From contig NZ_CP011114.1 of the NCBI RefSeq assembly GCF_000993825.1, forward strand, positions 3,534,001 to 3,598,000: 64,000 bases of DNA, in the 5' to 3' direction. The stretch comes from Paenibacillus durus ATCC 35681. Its GTDB lineage: Bacteria > Bacillota > Bacilli > Paenibacillales > Paenibacillaceae. Positions 44,876 through 53,728 of the stretch are shown here, in pieces. Below the pieces are notes generated by a model that was given only the letters and a program-made list of their open reading frames with translations, was not told where the DNA came from and did not search any database. Each line of letters opens with the position of its first letter. Position 1 is the stretch's first letter. Made by a program: the position numbers and the translations under genes.

Positions 44876-46160
44876 GCATAAACTCTTTGATCAGATCGCC
44901 GAAATAAGTCTCGCTGTTAGTCGTGGAGGACAGTGCAAGCGCCTTCAGGCAGCTTTCCATACCTTCTTTCATTTTTCCCCGCCGGACACAATAGATGGAA
45001 TACTGAATAGCAAAACGCAGCCGCCGCTCCATATTCACCACATCCGTGAATTGATCGAAGCCGGAAATCGAGTCGGCAAATTCATTTATAATCCAATCTA
45101 TCGAAAAATGATATTTATTCGCGGATTGAACGATTGTAACCAGCCCGGACAAAATTTCATTCGGGTGACTCCGCAAAAAATCAACGTAGGCTTCCAGCGA
45201 CTCCTGACGGCCCATCAGGATGTCTTGGGTGTAGGAATTCGCCGTGGCCCATTCGCGAAATTGCAGTACTTGCCTCACTTCTTCGTCATCCGCCGGCCCC
45301 AGCCAACTCAAGTCGGCATAACAGTCAATCGCTTCTTTGGCTTCTTCGTATCTGCCCATTTTTTGCAGCGCGGTCGCTTTGCAGAGATACCCCTGTCCAA
45401 AATAACGAATCAGCGGCTTTTGTAGCCGGATCGGCTCCACTCTGGACGGATTGGAAGATCTCTTACCCCGCTCCCGCTCCGCGTATACGGCTTGTGACTG
45501 CTCGATCAGTTCATCGGCTAAACTCTCAAGCTGTTCCCAATTATGTACGGAAAAGTATATCTTAATAAGTTCAATAAGAGCATCAAGTCGATGCTGCACA
45601 GGCAACCCACTCCGATAAGGTTCAAACCTTAGAGCTGCCCGCAAGTTGACTTGCGCATCTTGCCCAATATTTATTTGTAATAGTCGGTAGTAACTAATAG
45701 CCAGACGTTCGGAATTATTGTATTTCTCACATTCAATCACGCATTGATACAGTAAACCAGAAGCCTCCCTATGGCCTTGGTCAAACATCTGCTCCGCCGC
45801 GACAAAGATACCTCGGATATAAGATAAGTCATCTGCCAGCTTTTCCAGTACAATTTTGATACAGTCCAGTTTACCTATTGCCGCGCAACGCAGCAAAAAA
45901 GGCTTTACACGCCGCCAATGGGGAGCAGACTGCATCAAGCATTCTTCTGCATATAGAGAGTATAGCTCACCTTCCGGAAGCTCCATCCCCCATGAAATCA
46001 TATCAAGTTCGCGCACAGAAATGCTGCGTGGAGGATTTCTGTTGATAACAGCGCTTAAGGTTCCACGATTGAGGCCACATTTTTCCGCAAAGCCCTGCAG
46101 AGTCAACCCATTCTCGCGAATATAAAATTCAATTTTACAGCGAATCATAGAACTTTCCAT
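44856..46160 (-). CDS. XRE-type HTH regulator with helical (TPR-like) C-terminal domain, copy 1
   Basis: This regulator of about 434 residues has an N-terminal HTH: ENGLTLQGFAEKCGLNRGTL then SAVINRNPP. A short linker follows (RELDMISWGMELPEGELYSL). The rest is a long all-helical region with repeated TPR-like pairs such as IGKLDCIKIVLEKLADDLSY and ATALQKMGRYEEAKEAIDCY. This is the architecture of RRNPP peptide-sensing regulators. It is closely related to the gene at 46480 but about 30 residues shorter at the C terminus, possibly truncated. The ATG at 46160 follows GAGGGG by about 11 bases. Confidence 0.8.
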   Translation of the reverse strand: MESSMIRCKIEFYIRENGLTLQGFAEKCGLNRGTLSAVINRNPPRSISVRELDMISWGMELPEGELYSLYAEECLMQSAPHWRRVKPFLLRCAAIGKLDCIKIVLEKLADDLSYIRGIFVAAEQMFDQGHREASGLLYQCVIECEKYNNSERLAISYYRLLQINIGQDAQVNLRAALRFEPYRSGLPVQHRLDALIELIKIYFSVHNWEQLESLADELIEQSQAVYAERERGKRSSNPSRVEPIRLQKPLIRYFGQGYLCKATALQKMGRYEEAKEAIDCYADLSWLGPADDEEVRQVLQFREWATANSYTQDILMGRQESLEAYVDFLRSHPNEILSGLVTIVQSANKYHFSIDWIINEFADSISGFDQFTDVVNMERRLRFAIQYSIYCVRRGKMKEGMESCLKALALSSTTNSETYFGDLIKEFMHVQKPV

Positions 46161-46283
46161 TAAAGCAAAGGCCCCCTCACTAAACATTCACCAGCAGCCT
46201 AAATATCGTTATGCAAAAATTGTAATATATTAGTAACTTATGGTCAATCCATTAATAATTCAACAGAGAATTTTATAGAAATC

Positions 46284-46318
46284 CATAAAAAAACAGGCCC
46301 TGTTAAGGCCTGTCCAAA
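46284..46318 (-). terminator. Terminator after the peptide gene
   Basis: On the minus strand ACAGGCC-TTAACA-GGGCCTGT is followed by TTTTTT. It closes the regulator-peptide transcript. Confidence 0.85.
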
Positions 46319-46327
46319 TTAATGGCT

Positions 46328-46456
46328 TTAGCCGCCATATCCGTGATCTAACGGCTGCACTGTGGAACCACCATGATAACCTGCGGCGGATGCCAGCACC
46401 GTAGTGCCAGATGCTAAGAGAAATACAACAACCAGGGAAACTGCAAATTTTTTCAT
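46328..46456 (-). CDS. Small secreted peptide, candidate signalling pro-peptide
   Basis: A 42-codon gene, too short for most gene finders, begins 23 bp after the stop of the HTH regulator (46480). It has a strong ribosome site AGGAGG and its own downstream terminator. The product starts MKKFAVSLVVVFLLASG and continues TTVLASAA, a clear Sec signal peptide with a likely cut after ASA. The remaining short tail is AGYHGGSTVQPLDHGYGG. The size, signal and position match the pro-peptides of RRNPP quorum-sensing pairs (PapR, NprX, Phr, AimP). The signalling role is inferred from organisation, not shown. Confidence 0.75.
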   Translation of the reverse strand: MKKFAVSLVVVFLLASGTTVLASAAGYHGGSTVQPLDHGYGG

Positions 46457-46479
46457 TAATCCCAAACCTCCTCAAATGG

Positions 46480-47871
46480 CTATATTTGCATTGAATATTT
46501 TAGAGTTGTTCTTATTCGCATCTGTTCTATCACCGTTTTAAAAACCTCTTCATGAGGCGGCCCCGTATAAGCCCTATATGCCTCAAAAAGAGTTACGGCT
46601 TCTGCAAATACTGTCTGATTATTAGTCGTAACAGCTAAGTCCAGAGCCTTAAGACAACTCTCAATGCCTTCACTGAATTTGCCGCGTCGAAAATAGTAGA
46701 TAGACATCTGAATGGCAAGGCGTAATCGCCGTTCCATACTGACAGAATCATTATAACTCTCAAATCCAGAAATTTCATCAAAAAATTTCCAGAGAATGTC
46801 GTCTATTGAAAAATCGTATTTATTTGCAGATTGAATGATTGTTGCCAATCCCGATAAAATCTCTTCAGGATTATTTCTCAAAAATTCAACATATTCCTTA
46901 AGCGTATCCTTTCTTCCTGCGAGGATGTCCAATGTATATAAATTCGCCTTGGCCCATGAAGCATACTTCTGTACTTCCTGCTCTTCTTCAGTGTTTGCGG
47001 GCTCCAGCCAGCTTAAATCAGCATATCGTGCAATCTCTATTCTGGCTTCTTCAAGATCCCCCATTTTTTGCAATGCGGTTGCTTTACAAAGATAGCCTTG
47101 GCCATAGTAATGAATCAGCGATCGCCGAAGCCGAACAGTATCCGCTCTTAATGAATTGGAGTTTGACTTTCTCCGCTTCCGTTCTCCAAACACAGCTTGG
47201 GATTGCTCGATCAACTCATCGGACACTTTCACAATATGATTCCAGTTATGTATAAAAAAATATATTTTTAATAGTTCTACTAGAGAATCCAGCAGTAACT
47301 CCAAAGGCAGCGATTTCCTATAAGGCTCAAACTGCAAAGCCGCCCGTAAATTGGCCTCCATATCCTTTCCAATGGCTATCTGAAACATCCGGTAATGGCT
47401 GATGGCCAGACGCTCGGAGTTGTTGTATTTTTCGCTTTCAATCACGCATCGGTACAATAATTTGGAAGCATCGCGGTATCCCTGTTCGTACATCTGCTCC
47501 GCGGTAGCGAAAATCTCCCCGATATGGGACAAGTTGTCCAGCAGCATTTCGAGCACTTTTCCAATACAATCCAGCTTCCCCGTCTCAGCGCAGCGCAGCA
47601 AAAAAGGCTTAAGCCGCCGCCAATGCGGAACAGCTTGAATGAAGCACTCCTCCGCATAAAGACTGTAGAGCTCCCCTTCGGGCAGACCCATGCCTTTGGT
47701 TATCAAATCAAGCTCGCGCACGGATATTTTGCGGGGCGGATTTCTGTTGATGATAGCGCTCAAGGTTCCCCGATTGACACCGGCCTGCTCCGCAAAGCTC
47801 TGCATGGTAAGTCCCTGCTCCCGAATATAAGTTTCCATTTCACATCGGATCGTAGCATTGCTGATCAATAG
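46480..47871 (-). CDS. XRE-type HTH regulator with helical (TPR-like) C-terminal domain, copy 2
   Basis: The 463-residue protein has an HTH near the N terminus (EQGLTMQSFAEQAGVNRGTL then SAIINRNPPRKISVREL). A helical sensor region of about 390 residues follows, with TPR-like pairs such as FLLRCAETGKLDCIGKVLEM, IYFFIHNWNHIVKVSDELIE and ATALQKMGDLEEARIEIARY. It starts with TTG at 47871, eight bases after GGAGG. It is cotranscribed with the secreted peptide gene at 46328, the layout of RRNPP receptors with cognate pro-peptides. The palindrome at 47909-47930 just upstream could be its operator. Target genes are unknown; the divergent glycosyltransferase operon is one candidate. Confidence 0.83.
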   Translation of the reverse strand, partial: LLISNATIRCEMETYIREQGLTMQSFAEQAGVNRGTLSAIINRNPPRKISVRELDLITKGMGLPEGELYSLYAEECFIQAVPHWRRLKPFLLRCAETGKLDCIGKVLEMLLDNLSHIGEIFATAEQMYEQGYRDASKLLYRCVIESEKYNNSERLAISHYRMFQIAIGKDMEANLRAALQFEPYRKSLPLELLLDSLVELLKIYFFIHNWNHIVKVSDELIEQSQAVFGERKRRKSNSNSLRADTVRLRRSLIHYYGQGYLCKATALQKMGDLEEARIEIARYADLSWLEPANTEEEQEVQKYASWAKANLYTLDILAGRKDTLKEYVEFLRNNPEEILSGLATIIQSANKYDFSIDDILWKFFDEISGFESYNDSVSMERRLRLAIQMSIYYFRRGKFSEGIESCLKALDLAVTTNNQTVFAEAVTLFEAYRAYTGPPHEEVFKTVIEQMRIRTTLKYSMQI

Positions 47872-47908
47872 AGTCACCTCCAACAAGACATTTACTAAAC
47901 ATCCAAAT

Positions 47909-47930
47909 ATTAGTATATCACAATACTAAT
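47909..47930. promoter_or_regulatory. Palindromic operator candidate upstream of HTH regulator copy 2
   Basis: ATTAGTAT and ATACTAAT form perfect 8 bp arms around a six-base spacer. The site lies 38 bp before the regulator start and about 140 bp before the divergent glycosyltransferase gene. A related half-site, ATATTAGTAA, lies upstream of copy 1 near 46227, which supports a regulator-binding role. Confidence 0.6.
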
Positions 47931-48068
47931 CTATTACTCGCCAGCGGTCAATTAATAATCCTTGAATTTATTAGGAGCCCATTCAGGGAGACAGGTGCCG
48001 TGCCGGTCTACGCATTCAACCGATATACTGCAGTATTCGGATTCCAGAATAAGGAGGATGATCCACCC

Positions 48069-49058
48069 GTGATTATCGGAACGGTAGTTAATGCGTCCGG
48101 ATTAGCCCAGGCCAGGCTGATGGCTAACTCAGTCAAGCGGCAAATGCCTGACGCCAAAGTTTTAGTCTGCCTAGTAGAAGAGAGCCCAGTGGGACCACTG
48201 CCGGACATTGATTGGATTTTTACGGCCAGACAAATTTCCAGCTACATCGGATTTCATGATTTTGACAGATATATATTCAAGTTTAACTCCCTCCAGTGTG
48301 GTACGGCAATGAAAGGACAGCTGTTAACCTATCTTCTTGAAGCCTTTCCGGCTGAAGAGCATATTATTTATCTCGATCCGGAGATGTATGTGTTTAAGCC
48401 GTTTCACGAGATCGAACACATGCTTGGCTATTACGATGTTGTGTTAACCCCCCATCACCTTGAACCTTCGGACGCCTGGGATTGTTCCCGTGAAATCGGA
48501 ACGCTGCAGGACGGCACCTTTCACAGCGGTCTTGTGGCCGTGAAGAACTCCTGGGAAGGACGCAATTTTGCAGATTGGTGGATGAAGATCATTGCAGGCG
48601 ATTTTGACGGCCAGCCTGGCGGAATTTTTACCGATCAGCCTTATTTGAATTTCGCTCCGGCTTTTTTCAATGTGGGCGTATTGCGCCATCCGGGATATAA
48701 TCTGGCATTCTGGAATCTGCATGAGAACGGGAGAAAGCTCTTTCGCACTGGCGATGAATACGGTCTAACCAACCACACCCCTCTTCGCTGCGCGAATTTC
48801 AGCAACTTTTTGGGACTGCTGGACAGCTGTATAGACACCTATTTTCCCCATGACGGGACTTATAGACAATTGTGGAACGAATATCAGCAAAACCTGGCTT
48901 GGCTGTCTCTTCAGCATCCCGCCCTGCCTTGGGTCTATGACTACTTTTACAGCGGGGAGAAGATTGCCGATGAGACCAAACTGCGCTATAGAGCGGCCAA
49001 AATAGACCACTTCGTCGAGGCAAATCCCTTCACGCTTTCAAACCACAGTGATTTCTAA
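48069..49058 (+). CDS. GT-A-type glycosyltransferase, paralogue 1
   Basis: This protein of about 329 residues starts MIIGTVVNASGLAQARLMAN if the GTG at 48069 is used. That codon has AAGGAGG upstream and aligns with the start of the next gene; an open frame reaches back to a GTG at 48000. It has HIIYLDPEMYVFKPFHEIEH, where GT8-like enzymes have a DxD metal motif (here DPE), then FTDQPYLNFAPAFFNVGVLR and HPGYNLAFWNLHENGRKLF. It heads a five-gene operon whose later genes make a nucleotide sugar. No membrane segment is seen. Confidence 0.78.
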   Translation: MIIGTVVNASGLAQARLMANSVKRQMPDAKVLVCLVEESPVGPLPDIDWIFTARQISSYIGFHDFDRYIFKFNSLQCGTAMKGQLLTYLLEAFPAEEHIIYLDPEMYVFKPFHEIEHMLGYYDVVLTPHHLEPSDAWDCSREIGTLQDGTFHSGLVAVKNSWEGRNFADWWMKIIAGDFDGQPGGIFTDQPYLNFAPAFFNVGVLRHPGYNLAFWNLHENGRKLFRTGDEYGLTNHTPLRCANFSNFLGLLDSCIDTYFPHDGTYRQLWNEYQQNLAWLSLQHPALPWVYDYFYSGEKIADETKLRYRAAKIDHFVEANPFTLSNHSDF

Positions 49059-49084
49059 TCCACATTATGAAAAGGAGGCGCTCC

Positions 49085-50077
49085 ATGATTATTTGTTCGG
49101 TGACCTGTGCCGATAACCTGCACGAAGCAAAAATGATGGCAAGAGCAGCCAAATACCACATGCCGTATGCCAGGGTTGTCATCTGCCTGATGGAACGGAC
49201 CATTCATCCGGCGGCGTATAATGTGCCGTGGTTTGATGAGGTTATTCTTGCCAAGGATCTGGGAATTCCCCGGTTTGAAGGAAGTGTTTTTAAATACAGT
49301 CTGCTTGAGGGGGTAACCTCGATCAAACCGGCGTTTCTCCGCTTATTGTTTGACCGGCATCCGGAGGAGATGAATGTCGTATTCATGGATACCGATATCA
49401 TCGCCTATGCTCCTTACGACGATCTGCTGGCCGCCCTGGAGCATCATGATATTCTGTTATCCCCTCACCGGATCGAACCTAACGGCGAGCCTCTTGGTTA
49501 TTTGCACCACGGTATTTTTAATACCGGCTTTCTGGCGCTCCGGAGATCGGAGGAAACAATGCGCTTTCTCGAATGGTGGGGGCAGCGGCTGTACAGCTAC
49601 TGCTATTATGACGCTCCCTTTTTTGTCGATCAGAAATGGGTGGACCTGGCTCCGGCTTTATTCAATGTAAAAGTATGGAAGCATCCGGGATATAATGTCG
49701 CCGCATGGAACCTGCATGAGCGCTACCGAAAGATTGTCCGTGAGGAGAATGGGCGGTATTGGCTGGAAAATAATATTCCTTTCGTATGCTATCACTATTC
49801 CGGATTGCACGGGATGCTGCAGTACTGCATGAACAAGTGGATTCCCGACCGCGAAAACCCGCTGTACCAGCTGCTTCAGCTCTATTTGGAGGAGATGGAT
49901 ACGATGGGGAAAGAGGAACTCTCCAAGGTCCCCTGGAGCTATGACTACTATCTGGATGGCAGTCCGGTAACCGCCGAAGAAAGGAAAGCCTACGGCAGCG
50001 ATATTCAGGCTTTTGAGTCAGGCCGCGATCCCTTCCTGTCCAGATACGGCTCCCGCGAGGGAGACGGAGGAATATGA
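49085..50077 (+). CDS. GT-A-type glycosyltransferase, paralogue 2
   Basis: The 330-residue paralogue of the preceding gene begins MIICSVTCADNLHEAKMMAR. It has a full DxD motif in NVVFMDTDIIAYAPYDDLLA, then FVDQKWVDLAPALFNVKVWK and HPGYNVAAWNLHERYRKIV. The ATG at 49085 follows AAAGGAGG by about seven bases, 26 bp after paralogue 1. The shared HPGYN.A.WNLHE block is probably the acceptor or catalytic loop of this subfamily. The end overlaps the next gene as ATGA. Confidence 0.8.
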   Translation: MIICSVTCADNLHEAKMMARAAKYHMPYARVVICLMERTIHPAAYNVPWFDEVILAKDLGIPRFEGSVFKYSLLEGVTSIKPAFLRLLFDRHPEEMNVVFMDTDIIAYAPYDDLLAALEHHDILLSPHRIEPNGEPLGYLHHGIFNTGFLALRRSEETMRFLEWWGQRLYSYCYYDAPFFVDQKWVDLAPALFNVKVWKHPGYNVAAWNLHERYRKIVREENGRYWLENNIPFVCYHYSGLHGMLQYCMNKWIPDRENPLYQLLQLYLEEMDTMGKEELSKVPWSYDYYLDGSPVTAEERKAYGSDIQAFESGRDPFLSRYGSREGDGGI

Positions 50078-51081
50078 AGGGGTTGATCGTCTGCGCCGGA
50101 AAAGGCACCCGCCTAAGACCATTTACGCTCACCAGGCCGAAAACGCTGCTTCCTGTCGCCAATAAACCGATTCTGTTCTATGCGATTGAAAAGCTGGCCG
50201 CCGAAGGCATTCATGAGATCGGCATCGTGATCCATCCGTCCCAGGAAAAGATGATTCGCGGCGCCGCTGGCAGCGGGGAACGATTCGGAGTATCCCTGAC
50301 TTACTTGTACCAGCAAGAGCCGCGGGGCATTGCGGATGCGGTGGCCGCAGCCGAGGATTACATCGGACAGAGTGATTTCATTCTGCTTCTCGGCGACAAT
50401 CTGATCAAAGAACCCCTTAAGACGCTGATTGACCTGCTGAAGCACTCGGCGGCCTGCATCCTGCTGAATCATGTGGAGAATCCGCAGCAGTTCGGTGTTG
50501 CAGAAATCAATGAAACCCGCATTATCTCGCTGGAAGAGAAGCCGCGATTCCCTAAAAGCAATCTCGCGGTCGTCGGCAGCTATGCTTTTAAGGCCGGAAT
50601 TTTTAATTATTTTCGAGCCTTGACGGTTTCTGAACGGGGAGAGCTGGAAATAACGGACGCCATCCAGCGGTTGATCGACAGCGGAGAAAGGGTTGCCTAT
50701 GCGATAACCCGGGAGCGCTGCTCCGACGTGGGGACCTCAGAGCGGTGGCTTGCGGCCAACAGCTGGATGATGGATGAATTGTACGGAGGGAAGAGTGAAA
50801 TTGCTGAGGAATCCACTCTGGTCAATTGTACGGTTCAAGCTCCGGTGGCCATCGGTCCCGGCTGCGCATTAAAGAACTGCACGATCGGTCCTTATGTTTC
50901 GGTCATGTCAGGAGCCCGTTTAGAGGAATGCCATCTTGCGCACAGCATTCTGCTGCGGAATGTCACAATCAGCGGCACCGGCGAAGAGGTCATTGCTGGC
51001 ATTTTCGGCGATGAGGCGAGCATCACAGGCACCTCTGTCAAAGGGCCAATCGCCCTTAAGATCGGAGGAGATCAAGGATGA
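50074..51081 (+). CDS. Glucose-1-phosphate nucleotidyltransferase, long RmlA-like form
   Basis: The 335-residue enzyme activates a hexose 1-phosphate with an NTP. It begins MKGLIVCAGKGTRLRPFTLT and contains RPKTLLPVANKPILFYAIEK, QEPRGIADAVAAAEDYIG and FILLLGDNLIKEPL. The C-terminal third is a left-handed beta-helix-like repeat (TVQAPVAIGPGCALKNCTIG), as in the long thymidylyltransferases of antibiotic and glycan clusters. dTTP is the usual co-substrate, but a dTDP-glucose 4,6-dehydratase gene is not present in this window. ATGA overlaps at both ends show tight coupling with the neighbours. Confidence 0.88.
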   Translation: MKGLIVCAGKGTRLRPFTLTRPKTLLPVANKPILFYAIEKLAAEGIHEIGIVIHPSQEKMIRGAAGSGERFGVSLTYLYQQEPRGIADAVAAAEDYIGQSDFILLLGDNLIKEPLKTLIDLLKHSAACILLNHVENPQQFGVAEINETRIISLEEKPRFPKSNLAVVGSYAFKAGIFNYFRALTVSERGELEITDAIQRLIDSGERVAYAITRERCSDVGTSERWLAANSWMMDELYGGKSEIAEESTLVNCTVQAPVAIGPGCALKNCTIGPYVSVMSGARLEECHLAHSILLRNVTISGTGEEVIAGIFGDEASITGTSVKGPIALKIGGDQG

Positions 51082-51641
51082 AGATTATTCCAAGAAGGCT
51101 GGAAGGCGTGTTTGAAATCCAATTGTCTCCGCTTTCCGATCACCGGGGGCAGTTCATGAGAACCTACGACGAGTCCATCTTCGCCTCTTACGGCATCCAT
51201 CGGCACTGGATTCAAGAGAATCAATCGGTGTCGGTCCGCAAAGGGACGATCCGGGGACTGCACTTCCAATATTCTCCCAGCTCAGAGACCAAGCTCGTAA
51301 GAGTCGCTACCGGCGCCGTGCTTGACGTATTTGTAGATCTGCGGAAAGACTCCCCGACCTTCGGAGAATGGGACAGCATTGAGCTGTCCGAAGACAACCG
51401 GGCGATGATCTATATTCCCCGTGGCTTCGCCCACGGTTTCTGCACGCTGTGCGATCATTGCACCGTACAGTATAAAGTAGACCGGGCATTCTCCCCCGCA
51501 GAGGATGGCGGCATCCGCTGGAATGATCCGTTGGTCGCTGTGAAGTGGCCTACGGAAACTCCGATTCTCTCTGAAAAAGACAAGAACCAGCCTACGCTCG
51601 AGATGTTCATTTCGCAAAATAAAGGTCTTGATTCGGTATGA
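51078..51641 (+). CDS. dTDP-4-dehydrorhamnose 3,5-epimerase family protein
   Basis: This 187-residue cupin-fold RmlC-like epimerase has VFEIQLSPLSDHRGQFMRTY, the catalytic-His segment GTIRGLHFQYSPSSETKLVR and YIPRGFAHGFCTLCDHCTVQ. It acts on a 4-keto-6-deoxy nucleotide sugar. Because CDP-glucose dehydratase genes lie on the other side of the insertion sequences, a CDP-linked substrate is possible as well as the usual dTDP one. ATGA overlaps join it to both neighbours. Confidence 0.88.
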   Translation: MKIIPRRLEGVFEIQLSPLSDHRGQFMRTYDESIFASYGIHRHWIQENQSVSVRKGTIRGLHFQYSPSSETKLVRVATGAVLDVFVDLRKDSPTFGEWDSIELSEDNRAMIYIPRGFAHGFCTLCDHCTVQYKVDRAFSPAEDGGIRWNDPLVAVKWPTETPILSEKDKNQPTLEMFISQNKGLDSV

Positions 51642-52582
51642 GATATATAGTTACCGGAGCCGGAGGATTTATCGGGAGCTCTTTGTGCGAGCAGCTTCGC
51701 CGGGAAGGCCATGAGGTGGTGCGGATCTTTCGAAGCCTTCCAGAGCATGCGGCCGATCCCGGGAGGAGAGCCTATGAGGATGTAGCGGCGGATGTACTCG
51801 CGGACGGCTTTCCCGGACTCCGCATCAGCGGGGATGCCGTCATTCATCTGGCAGCCGCTAACGACATCCTTTCCAGGAATGGCCGGGAAGGAATTAAGCT
51901 CTCCTTGATCGGGACCAAAAATGTGCTGGATTTTGCCGTAAACAACGAAATACGGCAGATGATATTTTTTTCGACCATACAGGTACTCGGATCGGAACTG
52001 CAAGGGATGATCACGGAAGAATCGGCGGTCCTTCCTGAGAACGATTATGCCGCCAATCATGCGGTGGCTGAACTGTATACGGAAATGTACGCCAGAAAAG
52101 GACTGCTGCGTGCGGTCAGCATCCGGCCGACGAATGTGTACGGCCACTTTACGTCTCCGACCATCAACCGCTGGAGCCTGGTCCCGGCCTGCCTGTGCAG
52201 GGAAGCTTTCTTTAACAAGACGATTACGATTCGTTCCTCGGGAAGGCAAAGAAGAAACTTTGTCAGCGTCGACAGTGTGGCCAAGGCGACAAGCGCCGTA
52301 CTGGCGAACTTCCCGGCTTCCTACGATACGTTGAATACCGGTTCCCCACTTCATATGACTATTCTGGAAGCTGCGCAATGCGTAAAGGAAGTTCACGATG
52401 AAATGTATCCCGATCCGGTTCAGCTGCTCGTTCAAGGGGAGGAGCCGCGGCAGGAGAACCGGTTCGAAATATCCCTGCGGAAATTGGAGGACTGGTACGG
52501 ATTCAAGGAACACCTGGGAGCCGAGGATTTCCGGAAGGAGATCCGTCTCATCTTCCTCAGCCTGGAGCGTTCAGCTCAATGA
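51638..52582 (+). CDS. NAD-dependent epimerase/dehydratase (SDR) with altered active site
   Basis: The 314-residue extended SDR has YIVTGAGGFIGSSLCEQLRR, VIHLAAANDILSRNGREGI, FFSTIQVLGSELQG and RPTNVYGHFTSPTINRWSLV. The expected YxxxK catalytic pair reads YAANH (in NDYAANHAVAELY), so the lysine is replaced by histidine. It may be a 4-ketoreductase with shifted chemistry or a non-catalytic relative. It is the last gene of the operon and overlaps the 3,5-epimerase gene as ATGA, so it probably acts on that product. Confidence 0.82.
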   Translation: MRYIVTGAGGFIGSSLCEQLRREGHEVVRIFRSLPEHAADPGRRAYEDVAADVLADGFPGLRISGDAVIHLAAANDILSRNGREGIKLSLIGTKNVLDFAVNNEIRQMIFFSTIQVLGSELQGMITEESAVLPENDYAANHAVAELYTEMYARKGLLRAVSIRPTNVYGHFTSPTINRWSLVPACLCREAFFNKTITIRSSGRQRRNFVSVDSVAKATSAVLANFPASYDTLNTGSPLHMTILEAAQCVKEVHDEMYPDPVQLLVQGEEPRQENRFEISLRKLEDWYGFKEHLGAEDFRKEIRLIFLSLERSAQ

Positions 52583-52611
52583 GCGTTAAAGGACGGGGCT
52601 ATCCCTTACAA

Positions 52612-52672
52612 GTTAAGAAGCCAGCAAGCCTTTCGGTTGTTGAAAGACTTAGCTGGCTTCTGCTTTTTTAGA
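52612..52672 (+). terminator. Terminator of the glycosyltransferase/nucleotide-sugar operon; hairpin copy 2
   Basis: AGAAGCCAGC and GCTGGCTTCT, with inner pairs AAGNCTTTC/GAAAGACTT, form a long stem followed by a T run. It lies about 30 bp after the SDR stop and resembles the hairpin at 42736-42795. Confidence 0.8.
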
Positions 52673-52796
52673 TCAGGTCGACCTTCATTTTAGTTCAGCA
52701 CCTTTGCAAAACAGCTAAAGCGGCTAGGCCCCTTTAATCCGGAGTCATGCCCTACAATTAACAAGCGTTCGTAAAATAACTCTTTATTTCAAGATA

Positions 52797-53699
52797 TTAC
52801 ATGGCTTTATGAAATGTCGATGAGTCTTCCAGCGTTTTAACCCACTCTGAAAACTTCGCTGGAGGCATTAATTTCAAGCTGCCATGCATCTTGCGGTTGT
52901 TGTAGAAGTCCATATATTGATCGAGGGCCTCATAGGCTTCGTCGAAGGTCATGAACTCTCTTTTGCTGAACAGATCGCGTTCCATTAAGCTATGAAAGGA
53001 TTCAATGTATGCATTCATATTCGGTGTCCGCGGCGGGATACGTTCGTGAATCATGTCCAGGCTTTCACAGGTATCTCCAAATAACTTGCTGACGAATTGC
53101 GGCCCGTTGTCCGTTCGAATCACGGGCATGACTTCTCCGGATTGGAGACGACTCTGTAGCGCCCGCCATAGGGTTTGGACTGCATGTTTGGCCTCACATA
53201 CGGGTCCTCTGTACTGCCGAACAACCATACGATCAAACACATCAATGATGCTAAGTACAAAAAAGAAACGTTCCTGGCCGATGATGTAGCCGTACTTGAT
53301 GTCCATTTGCCACAACTGATTGGACCCGGTGACGACCCGGTTCTTGGGAAGCCGGCGTGGATGTGAGGGGAGGCGCTTACGGGATTGCTGAAGAATCCCT
53401 AGCTCTTTACACAAGCGATATCCTTTCTTCTTGTTCAGCTTTACGCTGTACCGGTTACGAATACATTGCGCAAGAAGTTTGTAGCCATAGACATGCTCTT
53501 CGCCTTCGAGGAGCTCAAGCAGCCATTCCTTGATTTGTTCGTCGCTGACTTTTTCTCCCGTAACCGTGAAGGAGTAACCCGGCACCGGACGTCCCATCTG
53601 GCCTTCTGGTGGGCGTTTTGTTGCCGGACGGGCAGCTCGTTTTTTACGATCGTAGTACGTCGATTCGGATAATCCAAGGATGCGCAGAACCCATGCCAC
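52797..53699 (-). CDS. IS3-family transposase OrfB (DDE catalytic part)
   Basis: The 300-residue integrase-core protein has the DDE triad: Asp in WQMDIKYGYIIGQERFFFVL, Asp in VIRTDNGPQFVSKLF and Glu in NMNAYIESFHSLMERDLF. An HTH_21-like region lies before it. The frame is open upstream of the listed ATG to the frameshift site, so the real product is an OrfAB fusion made by -1 frameshifting. All key residues are intact, so the element may still be active. Confidence 0.93.
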   Translation of the reverse strand: MAWVLRILGLSESTYYDRKKRAARPATKRPPEGQMGRPVPGYSFTVTGEKVSDEQIKEWLLELLEGEEHVYGYKLLAQCIRNRYSVKLNKKKGYRLCKELGILQQSRKRLPSHPRRLPKNRVVTGSNQLWQMDIKYGYIIGQERFFFVLSIIDVFDRMVVRQYRGPVCEAKHAVQTLWRALQSRLQSGEVMPVIRTDNGPQFVSKLFGDTCESLDMIHERIPPRTPNMNAYIESFHSLMERDLFSKREFMTFDEAYEALDQYMDFYNNRKMHGSLKLMPPAKFSEWVKTLEDSSTFHKAM

Positions 53700-53728
53700 C
53701 GGTTCCCCCCGCTTAATAAATAGGTCTG

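Noticed and set aside
46260..46475. A 71-codon frame overlapping the peptide gene
   Set aside because: It is a shadow in another frame with no ribosome site. The 42-codon frame at 46328-46456 has the AGGAGG site and a signal peptide.
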